A stretch of 64,000 bases of DNA from Oreohelix idahoensis (GCA_024509875.1 JAMPIV010009920.1:62001-126000); one strand, 5' to 3'. Numbered from the stretch's first letter, positions 22,121 to 33,905 are shown. Numbers and translations: made by a program. The notes: a model not told the origin generated them from the sequence alone.

Positions 22121-22128
22121 TTCTAGTT

Positions 22129-22325
22129 CAGAGCTTCTTAACCTGTGCCCCCTTGGGGGGCCCCATCAATGAATCGTAGTGGGTCTACAATTTTAAATTA
22201 TGCTTTTGTGTAAATTTGTTTCCAAGGAGGGGTCCATAGCCTTCATTGGACAATCAAAAGGGTCCATATCTTTCTTGGAGCAATCAAAAAAGATCCATGT
22301 CACAAAAGATGGTTATGAAACCCTG
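22129..22325. mobile_element. hAT-like MITE
   Basis: Termini CAGAGCTTCTTAACC and, reversed, CAGGGTTTCATAACC. Flanking 8-bp sites TTCTAGTT (22121-22128) and GTCTAGTT (22326-22333) match at 7 of 8. Short CAG-starting inverted repeats with 8-bp duplications are typical of hAT elements. Confidence 0.75.
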
Positions 22326-22617
22326 GTCTAGTTCCCTCCATTACGTCCGCATTGGTCTTGTCCTCCCATTCTGTTCAGCACACGTCATTAATGAAAGTCT
22401 GCTAACTTCTGGTTGTCATTTTTATTTCCTCTGAGTTTCAGAGCCATTAAATAGGAAAAGCCAAAAAATATGACTAATCAAAAATATGACAAAATGTAAA
22501 TATAGATATCTTCAAAAAGATGTAATCTTTTTTTAAATACTGAGTTACAGTATTCATCAACAGATAAAAACTTAATGCACAACTGCAAATACAGGCAAGT
22601 ATAATATGTGTGTTTGT

Positions 22618-22705
22618 AAATATATATATATATACACACACACACACAACCAGCTATGAATGTGGATATTCAGTAAAACAATCAAACACAACACACACAC
22701 ATTAA
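22618..22705. repeat. (TA)n(CA)n microsatellite and CA-rich tract
   Basis: 'tatatatatatatacacacacacaca' with a second CA-rich run at 22686-22700. Confidence 0.95.
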
Positions 22706-24529
22706 CATTTTGCACCTGGCATTGCTCACACGTTGAAACAGTTGAAGAAAATACAATAATCAGAATAAGAAGCATAATACATAGGGGTACAGTAACTTCT
22801 CACTCACATCATACAGCAGTGTACCCTCTTAATCACACTGATGCAGCCCACCGTAAGTTATAATACCTGCTTGGTATCAACTTGCGATGTACTGTAATAA
22901 AACTTAAAAAACTTCATGCTTCAAGCTTCTTAGAGGAACTTTGCTTTACAGCAGTTTAGCAATGTCTGCTGTTTTCTGAGGTAGATAAATGTGAGATTAT
23001 GTGACTATCCTTTGTTACGCATGTGACAGAGGTTTGCTTGCTGTGTGGTCTCCCAATCTTTGGGAAAGTAAATTGTTTACCACTAAGCAGTGTTTTTCAC
23101 ACGGTGCTCAGAAAACTCAGGGGGTCTCCAAACTGTGTGTAATAGGGGCCGTTGGGTCTACACCAACTGTGATATGGATTTGCCCACTTCGTTAGCAAGG
23201 ACAGAAAGAATACATTTAATAGTTCTTCCGACATCACATCTCTGCTAGTCGGATACCATCGTACATAGTGGGACATTAGATTAGATGTCAGTACTTCGTG
23301 TCATATAAGATTTCTTGTAGGAAAACGTAAGTGAATACATCTTGGTTAATCTTCATAATTTCAAATGTCTGGATGTTTTGGACGTGAATTTTCATCTAAC
23401 ATTCAATCTACTTGATTTTGGTGACTTGTGGGGTAAGACCACCTTCCTCCCAGATGTCCGATCAAATTAGATGACCCCTTTTGTTAATTTATTGTAGAAC
23501 TGAACTGGACAACTAATCAAAATAGATTAACGAACAAAACCAGAAATCAACTGCAAAGAGATAAATCCTGAATTCTTGAATGCACTCCTGAGTGTACTGA
23601 TCAATTTATTCATCTTCTCCCACGGGAAAATGTGTATAGGTGCAATTCTTGTTTTCCTATAATTCAAAATGATGATGATATCACTCTCAATTAAAGTGGA
23701 GCGTGGTGGATGGTGATGAATGTTGTTACTTCGAGGTCATGTAAAAACAGGTCAGCAGAATCGTCCTTCCTACATCTGTCTTTATTTCTATCTGAGTTTT
23801 TCCCATAACTAAGATAATTGCTCAACATTTATCCTGGCTTCTAAGCAAATGTATTTGGTATGCATTTCACATGGGGTCTTTGGTTGCCTACGTTCACTAA
23901 ACATTTTTAAACTGTCAATGAGTCTACAAATCTGACTAGGCGTTTCGATGCCCAACATAAAGGGGCTGGAAGCCACTGCTTCCATACTTACAATAAATAG
24001 AATGCTTGAAGAAGCTGGTTTCGCATCTCATTTTGTCTAACCAAACATGTATTTTCTGCCAACCATTTCTGACAGGGTTCTGACTTGGTTGACTACTACT
24101 CATGATGGATCTTAAATAGGGTCCATCTTCTCTTGTATGTTCAACTCAGTCTCTGTATCTCTGTGTGTTGGCAGTTTTTCTATCTCTAGGACACTACTAG
24201 TCGTCACTATTACCTTTCCCAGCAACAACCATTTTTCTCTATTTCAATTTTCTGACTCCAGGATACCACATTGACTACCATGACGTCATACAAGTGGTTT
24301 ATCTAACTCACTCTGAAGCAAAGGAAATGTACTGTGACGTGCTTAACGAGGATTGGCACTGGCATCTCAATATATGGCTTTATCAGCTTACTTTTCCTTA
24401 CCTGAATTTTTAGTCTATCATCAATCTGTGCCAGATTTTTGGTAGGGGAGTCAGCAGCATTCCTGATGACATCACCAGGAGAGAAAATATCACTTTTTTT
24501 TAAGGACTGCTGAAGTTGTCAATAGATAC
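22706..24529. other. Noncoding interval
   Basis: No gene recognised. A CAG-starting, hAT-like left end ('cagtgtttttcacac') occurs near 23090, but I found no matching right end. Confidence 0.4.
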
Positions 24530-25140
24530 AAGATTTGTGTCCCATCGACATCCAGATCACGGCGATCAGATCCTGCTCCTCCGACACTACTAGCCGAGAA
24601 CAGCTTGAGAACCGTCTTATCCACCGCAAGGGGTGTCTAAAACCAGCTGGTCTTAACACTCTACACACCTTTGTCTAAGGTCACCCTTTCCTCTCTTGTT
24701 CTATTTTGACCCTTTCCACTCTTATCTATTTTTCTGCTGCCCTCGAATAATATGTATAAATATATAATACAATGTTTTCAATATGCCTTGATTTTTTATT
24801 TCATATTTATTTATCTCCAACTCTATTCTGTCCTTTTCTATTTCCAGTCCCCACTAATATTACGTTTGGGTAGTTTATCGTTCAGTTTCATTTTTCAGTT
24901 TTTTAGTATCTATTGTGTAAATCCGGTGGTGGCAGTCATTTCCTTTTCCAGGCACGCTCATCTGTCCGTGGCAGCAAACGTGTTGGGACTTTGATGCCTT
25001 TAGGGAAGTATCTAGGTTTTTTATATTTATTTAGGTTCTTATGTGTCCTATCTAGCCTTCACTTTCTTTCCTTTCCCTGGCAAAGGCCTTGTGGCCGTAA
25101 CGTTGGCTATTTTCTTCGTCTTTTGTCCTCGTAAAACAAA
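24530..25140 (+). mobile_element. 3' end of a Penelope-like element (GIY-YIG tail)
   Basis: The frame at about 24541-24679 reads 'PIDIQITAIRS', 'SDTTSREQLENRLIHRKG' and 'LKPAGLNTLHTFV' then stop. It matches the end of the GIY-YIG endonuclease domain of Neptune-type Penelope elements (R..(E)..RLI...G.L.P.GLN). Downstream, 'ggcaaaggccttgtggccgt' followed by 'aacgttggc' resembles the palindromic 3' flank these elements carry. The RT core is not recognisable upstream, so this is a short remnant. Confidence 0.55.
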
Positions 25141-26190
25141 TCACCTTTTTTCGAATTTCTTTTCACACCCATCCTAAGAACAGACTGGGATGTTTCTTCA
25201 CAACAATCAATGTTTTTTGTCTGGAATTTCATTGTTCTTTTGATTTGTTGTATTGGAGTGTTGAATTCAATGAAGTGCTCTGATATAATGAGGTGTATTC
25301 TTGTGTATACTTTGTGACTATTGATATTACTGGTCAAGAAATGCTTTATGTATTAAACACAGCTGTCACTTTGCAGCTAGTAATTAAAACAGTGGTCCCA
25401 CAGCTACAACTGTCAGAAGATGGAACAATATAATCAGAATGTTCCATGTCACCTGGAATGTTTTAAGTTACAAAATACTCTAAGCATAGCAAAGTGAGCT
25501 CCCAAAAAACTGAAATAGTCCCAAGGAATTTGAAAAAAAAAAATTACTTAGGACACAAGCAAGGTGAAGCTAAATAAAAACTATTTCCAAAAAAAAAAAT
25601 AAAAAAAAAAATAGTAAAAACTGTGGCAGGCACATTATGTGCACCACGTTAAATATGGCAACATACATAAGTATGTGAACATAAAAAACATGAAAATTTC
25701 TCGAGTATAATTAGTGTAAATCTCTTTAAAACCCTACAGTGGACATAAGTCATCTTTGCACAATAAACATAAAAATAGTCACATGTAATGTGAATCTCAT
25801 AAAATACAGCAGCAGACGTAAGCAACCTCCCAAAAAACAACCGAGTTGTTAAACATGCTGCAGCAAGCACAGGAACAGCATAAATCAAAGAATAATGCCA
25901 GTTTTGAGACGTTACAAATATTTCGTCATATGGTTTAGTTCACAAATTATGTATATATGCATTTATTTATTTGTCATAAATAAGGAAATCAAACCTGAAT
26001 TTGGCATGCTTTGTTTTTTCCTTCTTTCTAGAACTTGTTATTGATTCAATGATGCTGTGTTCTGATGTATGATAATTTTTGTTTTTTAAAGTTTACAGTA
26101 TCTTCACTGCTACAGTTGATGATGAAAATTAATGTTCATGTCATGTAATTGATTACATCATAAGACATTACACCTGCTTCTGTCATACTT
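25141..26190. other. Noncoding AT-rich interval
   Basis: Two short open frames on the minus strand (25337-25107 and 25888-25649) match no family I know. A-rich runs lie near 25530-25620. Confidence 0.4.
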
Positions 26191-26204
26191 TTGTGAGCCT
26201 TGTC

Positions 26205-26480
26205 TTTTGTACCTTTGTGTTGTCCCTATTTTTTTGTGTACCTCTGTGTCATCCCTGTGTTGTGTTTACCACTGTGTCATCCCTGTGTTGTGTGTACCAC
26301 TGTGTCATCCCTGTGTTTAGTGTACTTCTGTGTTGTCACTGTGTTGTGTGTAGCACAGTGTCATCCCTGTGTTTTGTGTACTTCTGTGTTGTCACTGTGT
26401 CATCCCTGTGTTTTGTGTACTTCTGTTTTGTCCATGTGTTTTTTTTTAACTTCATCCCTGTTCTATGTACTTGTGTTTTA
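26205..26480. repeat. TG-rich minisatellite
   Basis: 'tgtgtcatccctgtgttttgtgtacttctgtgttgtcac' and shorter variants are repeated about seven times. Confidence 0.85.
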
Positions 26481-26869
26481 TGTACATGTATGCTTTGTGA
26501 TGCACTTCATTCATTCTGAAGTGGTTGAGTGGTTTGATGTAGCCTATCTAAGGTTAACTTTATGTATTTCCGCTTGAAGCATCCTTAAGAATACTAATTT
26601 ATAAAATTTCTTTTAACTGTCCTTCCACCTTTCCTCCCTGCTTTCCTGTTTCTTTGTGCAATCCGTACTGCATTTTAATCTGATAAATCCTGAATCAAAT
26701 GTGATGAATCTAGAAAATTCCTGCACATTAGTACCTCTGTCACTTCTAATGGTCAGCACACATTTACAGAGAATTCTTGGGCCCTGGTATACAAGTAAAA
26801 ATCAAGACCTCTTCTTACTGCTCTTGAGGCTTTGCAAATTTAAAACCAGCCTGGGAACACACAATACAC

Positions 26870-29212
26870 TTATATGGAATTTAGGTCCTGTCCAAATGGC
26901 CAATAAAACAGGAGGGGTCGTGGCCTCTGGAGCTTCTCATAATCATCTGGATCAAGGCAGAAAGGAATGGAGTCCCAGTGATGTATACACAGTTGTGATA
27001 TTGGGTCCTGGAACAGCAGCATTCTTTGGAGTCTGTCTGGTAGCCCAGACCGTTGGACTCTGTCTTTCCTGCCAGGGTTTGGACCCATTTGAGAGGAAAC
27101 TGCAAAAAAACTAAGTTTGACCAGTGGCCAGGGATTGGAGTAAACACTGTCTAAGAATGATAACATTTGTGGAGTAGGTTTGGCCGCTTGTCGAAAACAA
27201 CCTCCTGCCACTTTACTATAGCCAGATCTTTTATAAATGTCATATTGACTGAGGTAACCAACTGCCAAAAAGAACTTGGCCATAGCTAGACTTCCCACAT
27301 TTAAAGCAGTCATCAAGATAGACATTCTGTCTTCGAGTTTGTCCTGGTGTGGAGCAACTTGAGAAGGCAGTGCACCACATAACACCATCTCTTGTAACAT
27401 TCGTCTGTCACCACCTATTGCCAAGTGGCAAAAATCCTCCCAATCTATGCATGGCTCTGCATTGTTTTCGAGGAGAAGTAGCAGTTTATTATAGTTTTCG
27501 CTTCGAATTGCCAGAGACACACATGATTTTCCATCTGCAGTTCTTAGGTTAGGATTGGCTCCTTTGCTTAGCAAGAAATTGGCATTCATCAGGAGTTTAC
27601 CACATTGACCAAGAGTGTGGTGAAGTGCGCTATATCCTGACTTGTCAGTCATGTTAATCTTAGCACCACGGCTGATTAGTACAGACATGCCACTTGTGTC
27701 AGATGAAGAATTTGCAGCCCACATCAGTGGTGTCATCCCTGCACAATCCTGAGCATTTACATCAGCATTGTGGTCTAGAAGGTAATCAATACTGTCACAC
27801 ACGCTAGAATTGCAAGGCATTTTAGCCAGATGTATCAGGGGAGATTCGCCGCTGTTGACTGATGCGCCAGCATCAACAAGCTTCCTGATGTACTCTAAAT
27901 TTCCCCAAGAGGCCAAATGTCCTAAAGCTGTTATACCAAATCTGTCTGCTGCATTTATGTCTGCTCCTGCCTCTACCAATGGCTGAAAGAACTTGGTTGA
28001 TTTATCAAATCTGGCTGCATGCATTAGTGGAGACATGCCATTCTTATCACAGATACTAGGACTAGCTTTGGCTTCCAAAAGCATCTGTAGACATTTGCCA
28101 GTATTACGAGATTTATAATTATTTATAACACTTACCAGAGCTCTCCTACCAGCAGTTATCTCACTCTCAGTCTCATTACGGGCCTGTATTGCATAAATGA
28201 GAGCTGTTTTTCCAGATTTACACTGCATATCTTTCATTCTCGCCCCATTCTGAAGAAGAACTTGTAAACACTCATCATAACCTTGAGATGCTGTCAACAT
28301 AAGTGCTGTTTTCCCATTGGCATCTTGCAGCTCCTGTCTGGCCCCACCACTGACAAGACATTCAATACATTCCTTGTGGCCTTCATCAGCTGCCATCATT
28401 AATGCTGTCTGTCCTTCTTCATTTGTCCGGTTCAAGTCAGCACCAGCCTGTATAAGCAGCGGAAGAGACTTCATCAGCCCTGATCTAGCAGCAAGCATGA
28501 CAGATGTTTCTCCTCTTCTGTTACTATGGTTAAGATTAGCCCCCATCTGTATAAATGCTTGTAGGATATGTGACTCCCTTGCTACTGCAAACATCAGTGC
28601 ACTTTTCCCATATATATTAAGTACATCTACAGAAGCACCCGCCTGAACTAATATCTGCATACATGTCTCGCAGTTGTTTAAGACAGCAGTCATTAAAGGT
28701 GTGTTGCCTTCGTAGTCACGATCCTTTACATTAGCTCCTGCTTCAATCAGATACTTCACACATTCACATCTGTGATCCTCCACAGCAATTATCAATGCTG
28801 TCTTATTACGGATATCACGTATGTGTAAACTTGCTCCTGCAGTGATTAGCATCCGCAGGCACGTAATATACCCTCTTTGGGAAGCCATCATGAGGGCTGA
28901 CATGCCAAAAGTGTCAACACTGTCAAGCTTAGCTCCAGACTCCAACATGGTTTGTAAACATTCAGTGCATCCTTTGCCTGCGGCAAACATCAGTGGTGTC
29001 CGCCTGCAACAGTAGGTTTTATTGACATCCGCACCAGCTTTCAACAGTGTTCCTACAGCTACTGCATTCCCCCGTTCTGTGGCAAGACAGAGTGCACTTT
29101 TCCCAGTGGTATCAGTGAAATCACAGGGACAGTCATCAGTCTGAGATGTCAAGTAGGAGAGTTCACCAGAGCTGGCAGCTTCCAGTATAGAATAAATCCC
29201 GGAATTGTCCAT
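26870..29212 (-). CDS. Ankyrin-repeat protein with C-terminal SOCS-box-like motif
   Basis: One intact 780-codon frame. I chose the ATG at 29212 rather than the in-frame ATG at 29239 because 'tctctccacag' (a good acceptor) ends at 29222, between the two, and the 29212 ATG has A at -3 and G at +4; an upstream 5'-UTR exon is therefore likely. About 15 ankyrin repeats run from residue ~36 to ~590. Examples are 'GKSALCLATERGNAVAVGTL', 'RRTPLMFAAGKG' and 'GQTALMMAADEGHKECIECL', with a longer insertion near residues 345-370. The C-terminus (about 693-736) has 'PLVKLSFFAVSSQMG' followed by 'LPDRLQRMLLFQ', the spacing of a SOCS box (BC-box plus LPxxLxxYLL-type Cul5 box). Proteins of this layout (ASB family) present substrates to an Elongin B/C-Cullin 5 ubiquitin ligase. 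The ankyrin call is firm; the SOCS box and the ligase role are inference. Confidence 0.88.
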   Translation of the reverse strand: MDNSGIYSILEAASSGELSYLTSQTDDCPCDFTDTTGKSALCLATERGNAVAVGTLLKAGADVNKTYCCRRTPLMFAAGKGCTECLQTMLESGAKLDSVDTFGMSALMMASQRGYITCLRMLITAGASLHIRDIRNKTALIIAVEDHRCECVKYLIEAGANVKDRDYEGNTPLMTAVLNNCETCMQILVQAGASVDVLNIYGKSALMFAVARESHILQAFIQMGANLNHSNRRGETSVMLAARSGLMKSLPLLIQAGADLNRTNEEGQTALMMAADEGHKECIECLVSGGARQELQDANGKTALMLTASQGYDECLQVLLQNGARMKDMQCKSGKTALIYAIQARNETESEITAGRRALVSVINNYKSRNTGKCLQMLLEAKASPSICDKNGMSPLMHAARFDKSTKFFQPLVEAGADINAADRFGITALGHLASWGNLEYIRKLVDAGASVNSGESPLIHLAKMPCNSSVCDSIDYLLDHNADVNAQDCAGMTPLMWAANSSSDTSGMSVLISRGAKINMTDKSGYSALHHTLGQCGKLLMNANFLLSKGANPNLRTADGKSCVSLAIRSENYNKLLLLLENNAEPCIDWEDFCHLAIGGDRRMLQEMVLCGALPSQVAPHQDKLEDRMSILMTALNVGSLAMAKFFLAVGYLSQYDIYKRSGYSKVAGGCFRQAAKPTPQMLSFLDSVYSNPWPLVKLSFFAVSSQMGPNPGRKDRVQRSGLPDRLQRMLLFQDPISQLCIHHWDSIPFCLDPDDYEKLQRPRPLLFYWPFGQDLNSI

Positions 29213-29876
29213 TATTTTTATCTGTGGAGAGACACCCATTTGACCAGGTCATGTAATCAAGAGAAAACTATCTAACACTTAGTGACATCTAAGACATCAA
29301 ATAAACTAACAAAAACAACACAACCAACAATGGCAGTGGATCAGCTATTATTAGGAACAACAAAGACAAATAATGTCACAGTTGCTAATAATTATCTCTT
29401 GACAGATGTAGAAAGACACACAAGCTCACATCTGAGAATAAGCGTATGTTAAAAATTTGGAACGTATGTTAAAATACTAAGCACAGACATACATCATGAA
29501 AGTTCATTTTAAGGAATCCTATGGGAGAATAGGAATGGCCAGAGCTGATAGACTTGCACCAAGAGCACCCATAGTGAGGACATAGGATATAGATAAGGGA
29601 CAGATACTGAGAACAATTAATGATCACCTGTTAGAGAATGACACTGCAATAGGTGAATCATCAAGGAATTGGAATTTGGCATCAAACGTAAGGCTAGCAG
29701 AGATGGACGTATGAGAAGATGCATCGGTCGTGTATACAACCAGCGAGCTACAGGAACAGTTAGCATTCACACTCTTTGACATATACTGATGGAGACTGTG
29801 CACCTATGGGTGCCCGGAGTGCAATGATGTCAATTCTGTAAAACAACAATAATGTCCTCAGTAAATATATATATCC
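29213..29876. other. Upstream region of the ankyrin gene
   Basis: Contains the putative 3' splice site ('ctctccacag', minus strand, ending at 29222). No first exon, TATA box or repeat could be identified with confidence. Confidence 0.4.
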
Positions 29877-29884
29877 CTCTAGTA

Positions 29885-30107
29885 CAGCAGTTCTCAAAGT
29901 GTGATCTGTGGAGCCCCGGAGTCCCCGAGACCCTTTCAGGATCCGAGAGGTCAAAACTACTTCCATATTAATCTAAGACGTTATTTGCCCTTTTCACTCT
30001 CATTCTCTCACAGTATAACCCACCACATAAACAAAAGCTCCTAGGGGGTCTCAATAATTTGTAATAGTGTAGAGGGGTCCTGAGACTAAAAAGTTTGAGA
30101 AATGCTG
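29885..30107. mobile_element. hAT-like MITE with perfect 8-bp TSD
   Basis: Flanked by CTCTAGTA (29877-29884 and 30108-30115). Termini CAGCAGTTCTCAAAGTG and, reversed, CAGCATTTCTCAAACTT. 223 bp, no ORF; a Charlie/hAT-type nonautonomous element. Confidence 0.92.
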
Positions 30108-30124
30108 CTCTAGTAAATTCATCC

Positions 30125-30305
30125 TCATGACCCCTGACCTCCCCAAGGAGCATAGGTTTTCAACAAATTTTTATCAGGTGCACCCTGTCAGAGACCCACC
30201 CTGTCAGAGACCCACCCTGTCAGAGACCCACCTCTGTTCATTGTATTTGTTTTATCTACCTCTATCTCTCTTACACTGGGGATTCCTCAAGAAAGACTAC
30301 CTGGA
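30125..30305 (-). mobile_element. LINE family A 3'-end remnant with a short triplicated motif
   Basis: 'ctccccaaggagcat' matches the LINE end at 4125-4140. 'caccctgtcagagac' is repeated three times head to tail at about 30180-30230. Confidence 0.45.
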
Positions 30306-30309
30306 TTGA

Positions 30310-30420
30310 TCCGGGAGCCGTTTGCGGTCTAAAATAATCCCACCTCAACTGGCAATCGAACCATGGACCACCGAGCTAGGAAGCCAGTGCACACCATTAC
30401 GCTACCGCGGCTCTGACAAT
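30310..30420 (-). mobile_element. tRNA-derived SINE head
   Basis: On the minus strand: 'gagccgcggtagcgtaatgg' (A-box region) and 'ggttcgattgcc' (B-box, about 30352-30363). It resembles the head of SINE family 1 at 14380. No proper tRNA fold or tail was seen, so it is a SINE piece rather than a tRNA gene. Confidence 0.6.
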
Positions 30421-30589
30421 AGTGAGGGATGGGCTCAAAAGTTTAAGAAGTATGATGGAACTTCTGGGCTTAAAGTGTGTAGAGAAAAAAAAGGTTAGCA
30501 AGTCATGATGGAAAATTTGTGAAACTTGATCATTGACATTTAATATGTTTAATTTAAGTACCTACCAGTCACAGTGCTGTAGGGACATT

Positions 30590-30765
30590 ATTTGACTTGT
30601 CCATATTTGTTGAAGTTTTTTGTGGTTTAAATTTTTTTACAGGATGGGGTAACCAACCCCATGCCCAACCCTCCTTAGTCGCCTTCTACGACATGCTTGG
30701 CAGGGGACAGTGTTACTATTCTTTGCTCCCCTTTCGGGCCCCGGTAACACACGGGTGTAGGGACA
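30590..30765 (-). mobile_element. LINE family A 5' leader remnant
   Basis: Close match to 9287-9450 ('ggggtaacca.ccccatgccc', 'acagtgttactattctttgc', 'gccccggtaacaca'), but without the LINE body. Confidence 0.75.
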
Positions 30766-31469
30766 TGGGAAGTGTATATTTAACGGTACACTGAATTATT
30801 ATAACATTTTCTCTGTTGGTCCACTAAAACTGGCTAATCCAGCAAGCTTAGGAACCAAGGATGCTAGAAAATGTATGGTGTACCTGCATTAATTGGTGAA
30901 CATAATATAAACATGACGTACACTCATATTCTTTTAATAGTAAGAAGTTAAAAAAAAATTTGAAGAAAATGACTGATACAATGGTGATGTCGCAGAGTGA
31001 AGATAATTTGCCTATTTAAAATTTTCTGTCCTTCCTGTATATTGCTTTATTTTCTGTCTATCCTAAGTTTCTGAAAAAATGTTTTTCACGCACATGTCTT
31101 TCCCACCTTAACTCAGGTGAAGGTTCGGTCAACCAGCATCCATGTTTGTTAGGATTTTCCAGACTCGGCTTTCTAGATATTTATGGCCTGTCTTCTTTCC
31201 CATTGTTAATACTTTGAGCTCGGAACCACAGCACGTACAATCGTGACATTCAATATGCAAACTAATTTGCGGTGATACATTTGCATATTGTGAGAACTTT
31301 AAAAATGTAGCGGGTAAATCGAAAATAATTCTTTCTTTCTTTCTTTAAGAAACTAGTTTTAGACTTCACTTGGTGATAGCATTATTGAAGGAGAAAGACG
31401 CACTTCTTAGTCTTGTAAAGTAAAACTGTGCATAGGGAGACTTGAGTTAAACAAAGTGCCCTCTAGTTT
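30766..31469. other. Noncoding interval
   Basis: Nothing recognised apart from a short (TTTC)n run near 31330. Confidence 0.4.
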
Positions 31470-31481
31470 AATAACTTACAG

Positions 31482-31829
31482 CGTAGTGGTTACAACACCG
31501 CTCTGGCGACCGGGTGATTCAGGATCAAACCTGGGTGACGGCATTTGAGGATTTTTTGTCGACCGGGATTTGGACTGGATTAACTCGAGACCTGGCGAGG
31601 ACATTTGAAGGAGTGTCGTCGACCAGGGACTGGCGGCTCCTGAGCCGACCCAGCTCTAATGGGTACCTCCAAAAACGGCGAGTATCTGCCTGAATGGCGA
31701 GGGACACTTGTCTCTGTACAAGAAAATAGGATACTCACGTAAAAATCAATGTCAGGTTAGACATTAAAAATAACCTGAGATTTCGCCTCGAGTATTAGCG
31801 GGCGTACGGAAAAAAAAAATAAGGAAAAA
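31482..31829 (+). mobile_element. Full-length tRNA-derived SINE (family 2) with 12-bp TSD
   Basis: Flanked by AATAACTTACAG (31470-31481 and 31830-31841). The head has A-box-like 'tagtggttacaac' and B-box 'ggatcaaacc' (31522-31531). The body contains a partly duplicated 'gtcgaccggga/gtcgaccaggga' module, and the A-rich tail is interrupted by 'taagg'. The 3' two-thirds match 2655-2864. Confidence 0.92.
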
Positions 31830-31841
31830 AATAACTTACAG

Positions 31842-33485
31842 ACTATAAATTCCTGTGCGGATTTATGCAGTGCAAGTCTTGTCTCTTATTGCTGAAAAGA
31901 GGTTACCTAGCCCTTCCAGTGGCCATATAGTCCTCGTCACCAGTCACAATAATTCCCTTCAACTATTTCAATTATTTCAAAGATTCTCAACACCAGACAT
32001 CACCCTTAACAACCATCACCCGTACCATACTCCACCCATTATAACCCTCCATCCCACCTTTGGAAGCAAATTCATTTTCTGTGGATATCTCATCAATTGT
32101 GGATACATTACACCAATCTTGGATTTATAAAATCGTGTTCAGATTCTGTGCCCTTTGTGGATACCTTATTTGAACAGTGAAGTTAATTTCAAAGCACTGG
32201 ATTACGTTATTTTTCCAAGAGAACACCAGGATATAAGTTGTTTCCAACATTCACACCAAAGGAACAAACATTCATTTTCACACAAACAGTATTTCACATA
32301 TTTACAAGCAAAGCCTATCAGGCTTGCCGGGAACTTTACTAACACAATTCATTCATAATCTTTTTTTTTTCACTATTTGTGTAATATTTTTTTCTTCTTT
32401 AAAACCATCAAATTGATGTGAGTTTGTTTTCTCGTGATAATCTTTATTTTTTTGCTGTAAAATCTTTATTGATTTATTTACGGAAATAAATTGAGTTAGA
32501 CTCGATAGGATTGTTCGTTCAGTTCAGACTACCAAATCCTCAATCTAACTTTACTTTTTTACCCTACTATTTGTGAGTGACACAGTGTGTGCAAAAGAGT
32601 ACTATTGTCGCCAGAGAAAACAAGAAGAGCTGTGTGTGTGGTTTTCTTAGTGAAGAACTCACTGACTCAGCCTGTGCCTTCTGCCTATCTCTCTTGCGCA
32701 TCACTATCACACGTGTATGCACTATTGTCCTTCACGCCTATACAGCTGTCAAGCTTTACCTACTATTAATTATATTTTCATGCGACAGGTGACAGAATCT
32801 AACAATAGCCTAAATAGGAAAAAGACAAAAGCTAATGCCACTGTGAAGGAAAGGACATCTCCAGAATGCACCATCAAGTACACGAGACTATTCAGAAACA
32901 AGTTAATATATTAAAATATCTGTGCATATTAATAATATCAGCTGAAAGATACGTCTTAGAGGTGAGCAGCAGAACAGCCCATGCACAAGCAGTATTCCAT
33001 AAAATAATAAGTATTTTATGCAACAGGGTGGAGTCAATGCAAGTAAAGTGTCTGAAGTATTGGTACTGGGTTTGCTCCCAGTACAGGGAATATAACTGAT
33101 GGACATCACAACCAGTGGTTCCTAAAGATGTCATACTTCTCCCTTCTCTCCTGGGTAGTCAGACTGGATGCCTAGCCTTCTCGGATAAAGATAAAAAAAC
33201 AGGAGGTCCCATGTACAAGTTTTCATGTTAAAAATCCCTCTGCAACTGAATGTCATAAAGAGTATGCCATACGCCCGCTGCCCTGGCAAAATTTAAAAAT
33301 TAAAATCTACCACCACGAAAATATTTATAGAATGTGTAATTCCTGTATACACACATTCAGATCCTTGCCGGTGCTAAGGAGTTCGTGCACTGTGCTGAGA
33401 TCCTCCTAGTGTGATCTAAGTGAGGAGATCAGAGCATTGATGGAGTTGTCAGTGTGCAATGAAGATTGTCCTTAAAACCAAACCA
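31842..33485. other. Noncoding interval
   Basis: No gene recognised. Several short open frames (32577-32792 and others) look incidental. Confidence 0.4.
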
Positions 33486-33489
33486 AACT

Positions 33490-33905
33490 AGTATCTTACA
33501 GAGGCAAACTTGTCTTATGGAAGACAGTCATGGACAATTGGTAAACAAGCAAGAAACTCCCAGTAGGCCACAGAGGTGTTGCTACATAGAAGAATTTTCA
33601 GTATATCACAAACAACCAAAAAGAGTAATGAAGATGTCCTGAAAGAAGTGAGTGTGCAATGGAAGCTTATAAATAGTTTTAGAAGGAAGCAATCTACATT
33701 CTTTGAGCATGTTTTGAGAAGAAGAAAGCTGGAATATATTGTGACAGCAGGAAAGACAAGGACAAGGAGTTAGGGGACATCAAAGACAGAAGATACTGGA
33801 CAGTTTAACAATGTTGCATGGCAAGAAGTCAATACTAGCACTGGGGACCAGAAGCTGTTGACGAACATCATCGCATATGCCTGCTGGCATAGTACTTGAA
33901 GAATA
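33490..33905 (+). mobile_element. Decayed 3' end of an RTE-like LINE (a further family)
   Basis: Frames read 'WKLINSFRRKQSTFFEHVLR', 'LEYIVTAGK' and 'NVAWQEVNTSTGDQKLLTNI'. These fit a LINE C-terminal tail of the form 'L...IKRRK..FFGHV.R...LE.LV..GKI'. Stops interrupt it. Confidence 0.6.

Noticed and set aside
23085..23200. hAT-like left terminus 'cagtgtttttcacac'
   Set aside because: No matching right terminus or 8-bp duplication could be found.
30310..30420. Possible tRNA gene on the minus strand
   Set aside because: The B box and part of an A box are present but no full tRNA structure; it resembles the SINE head.
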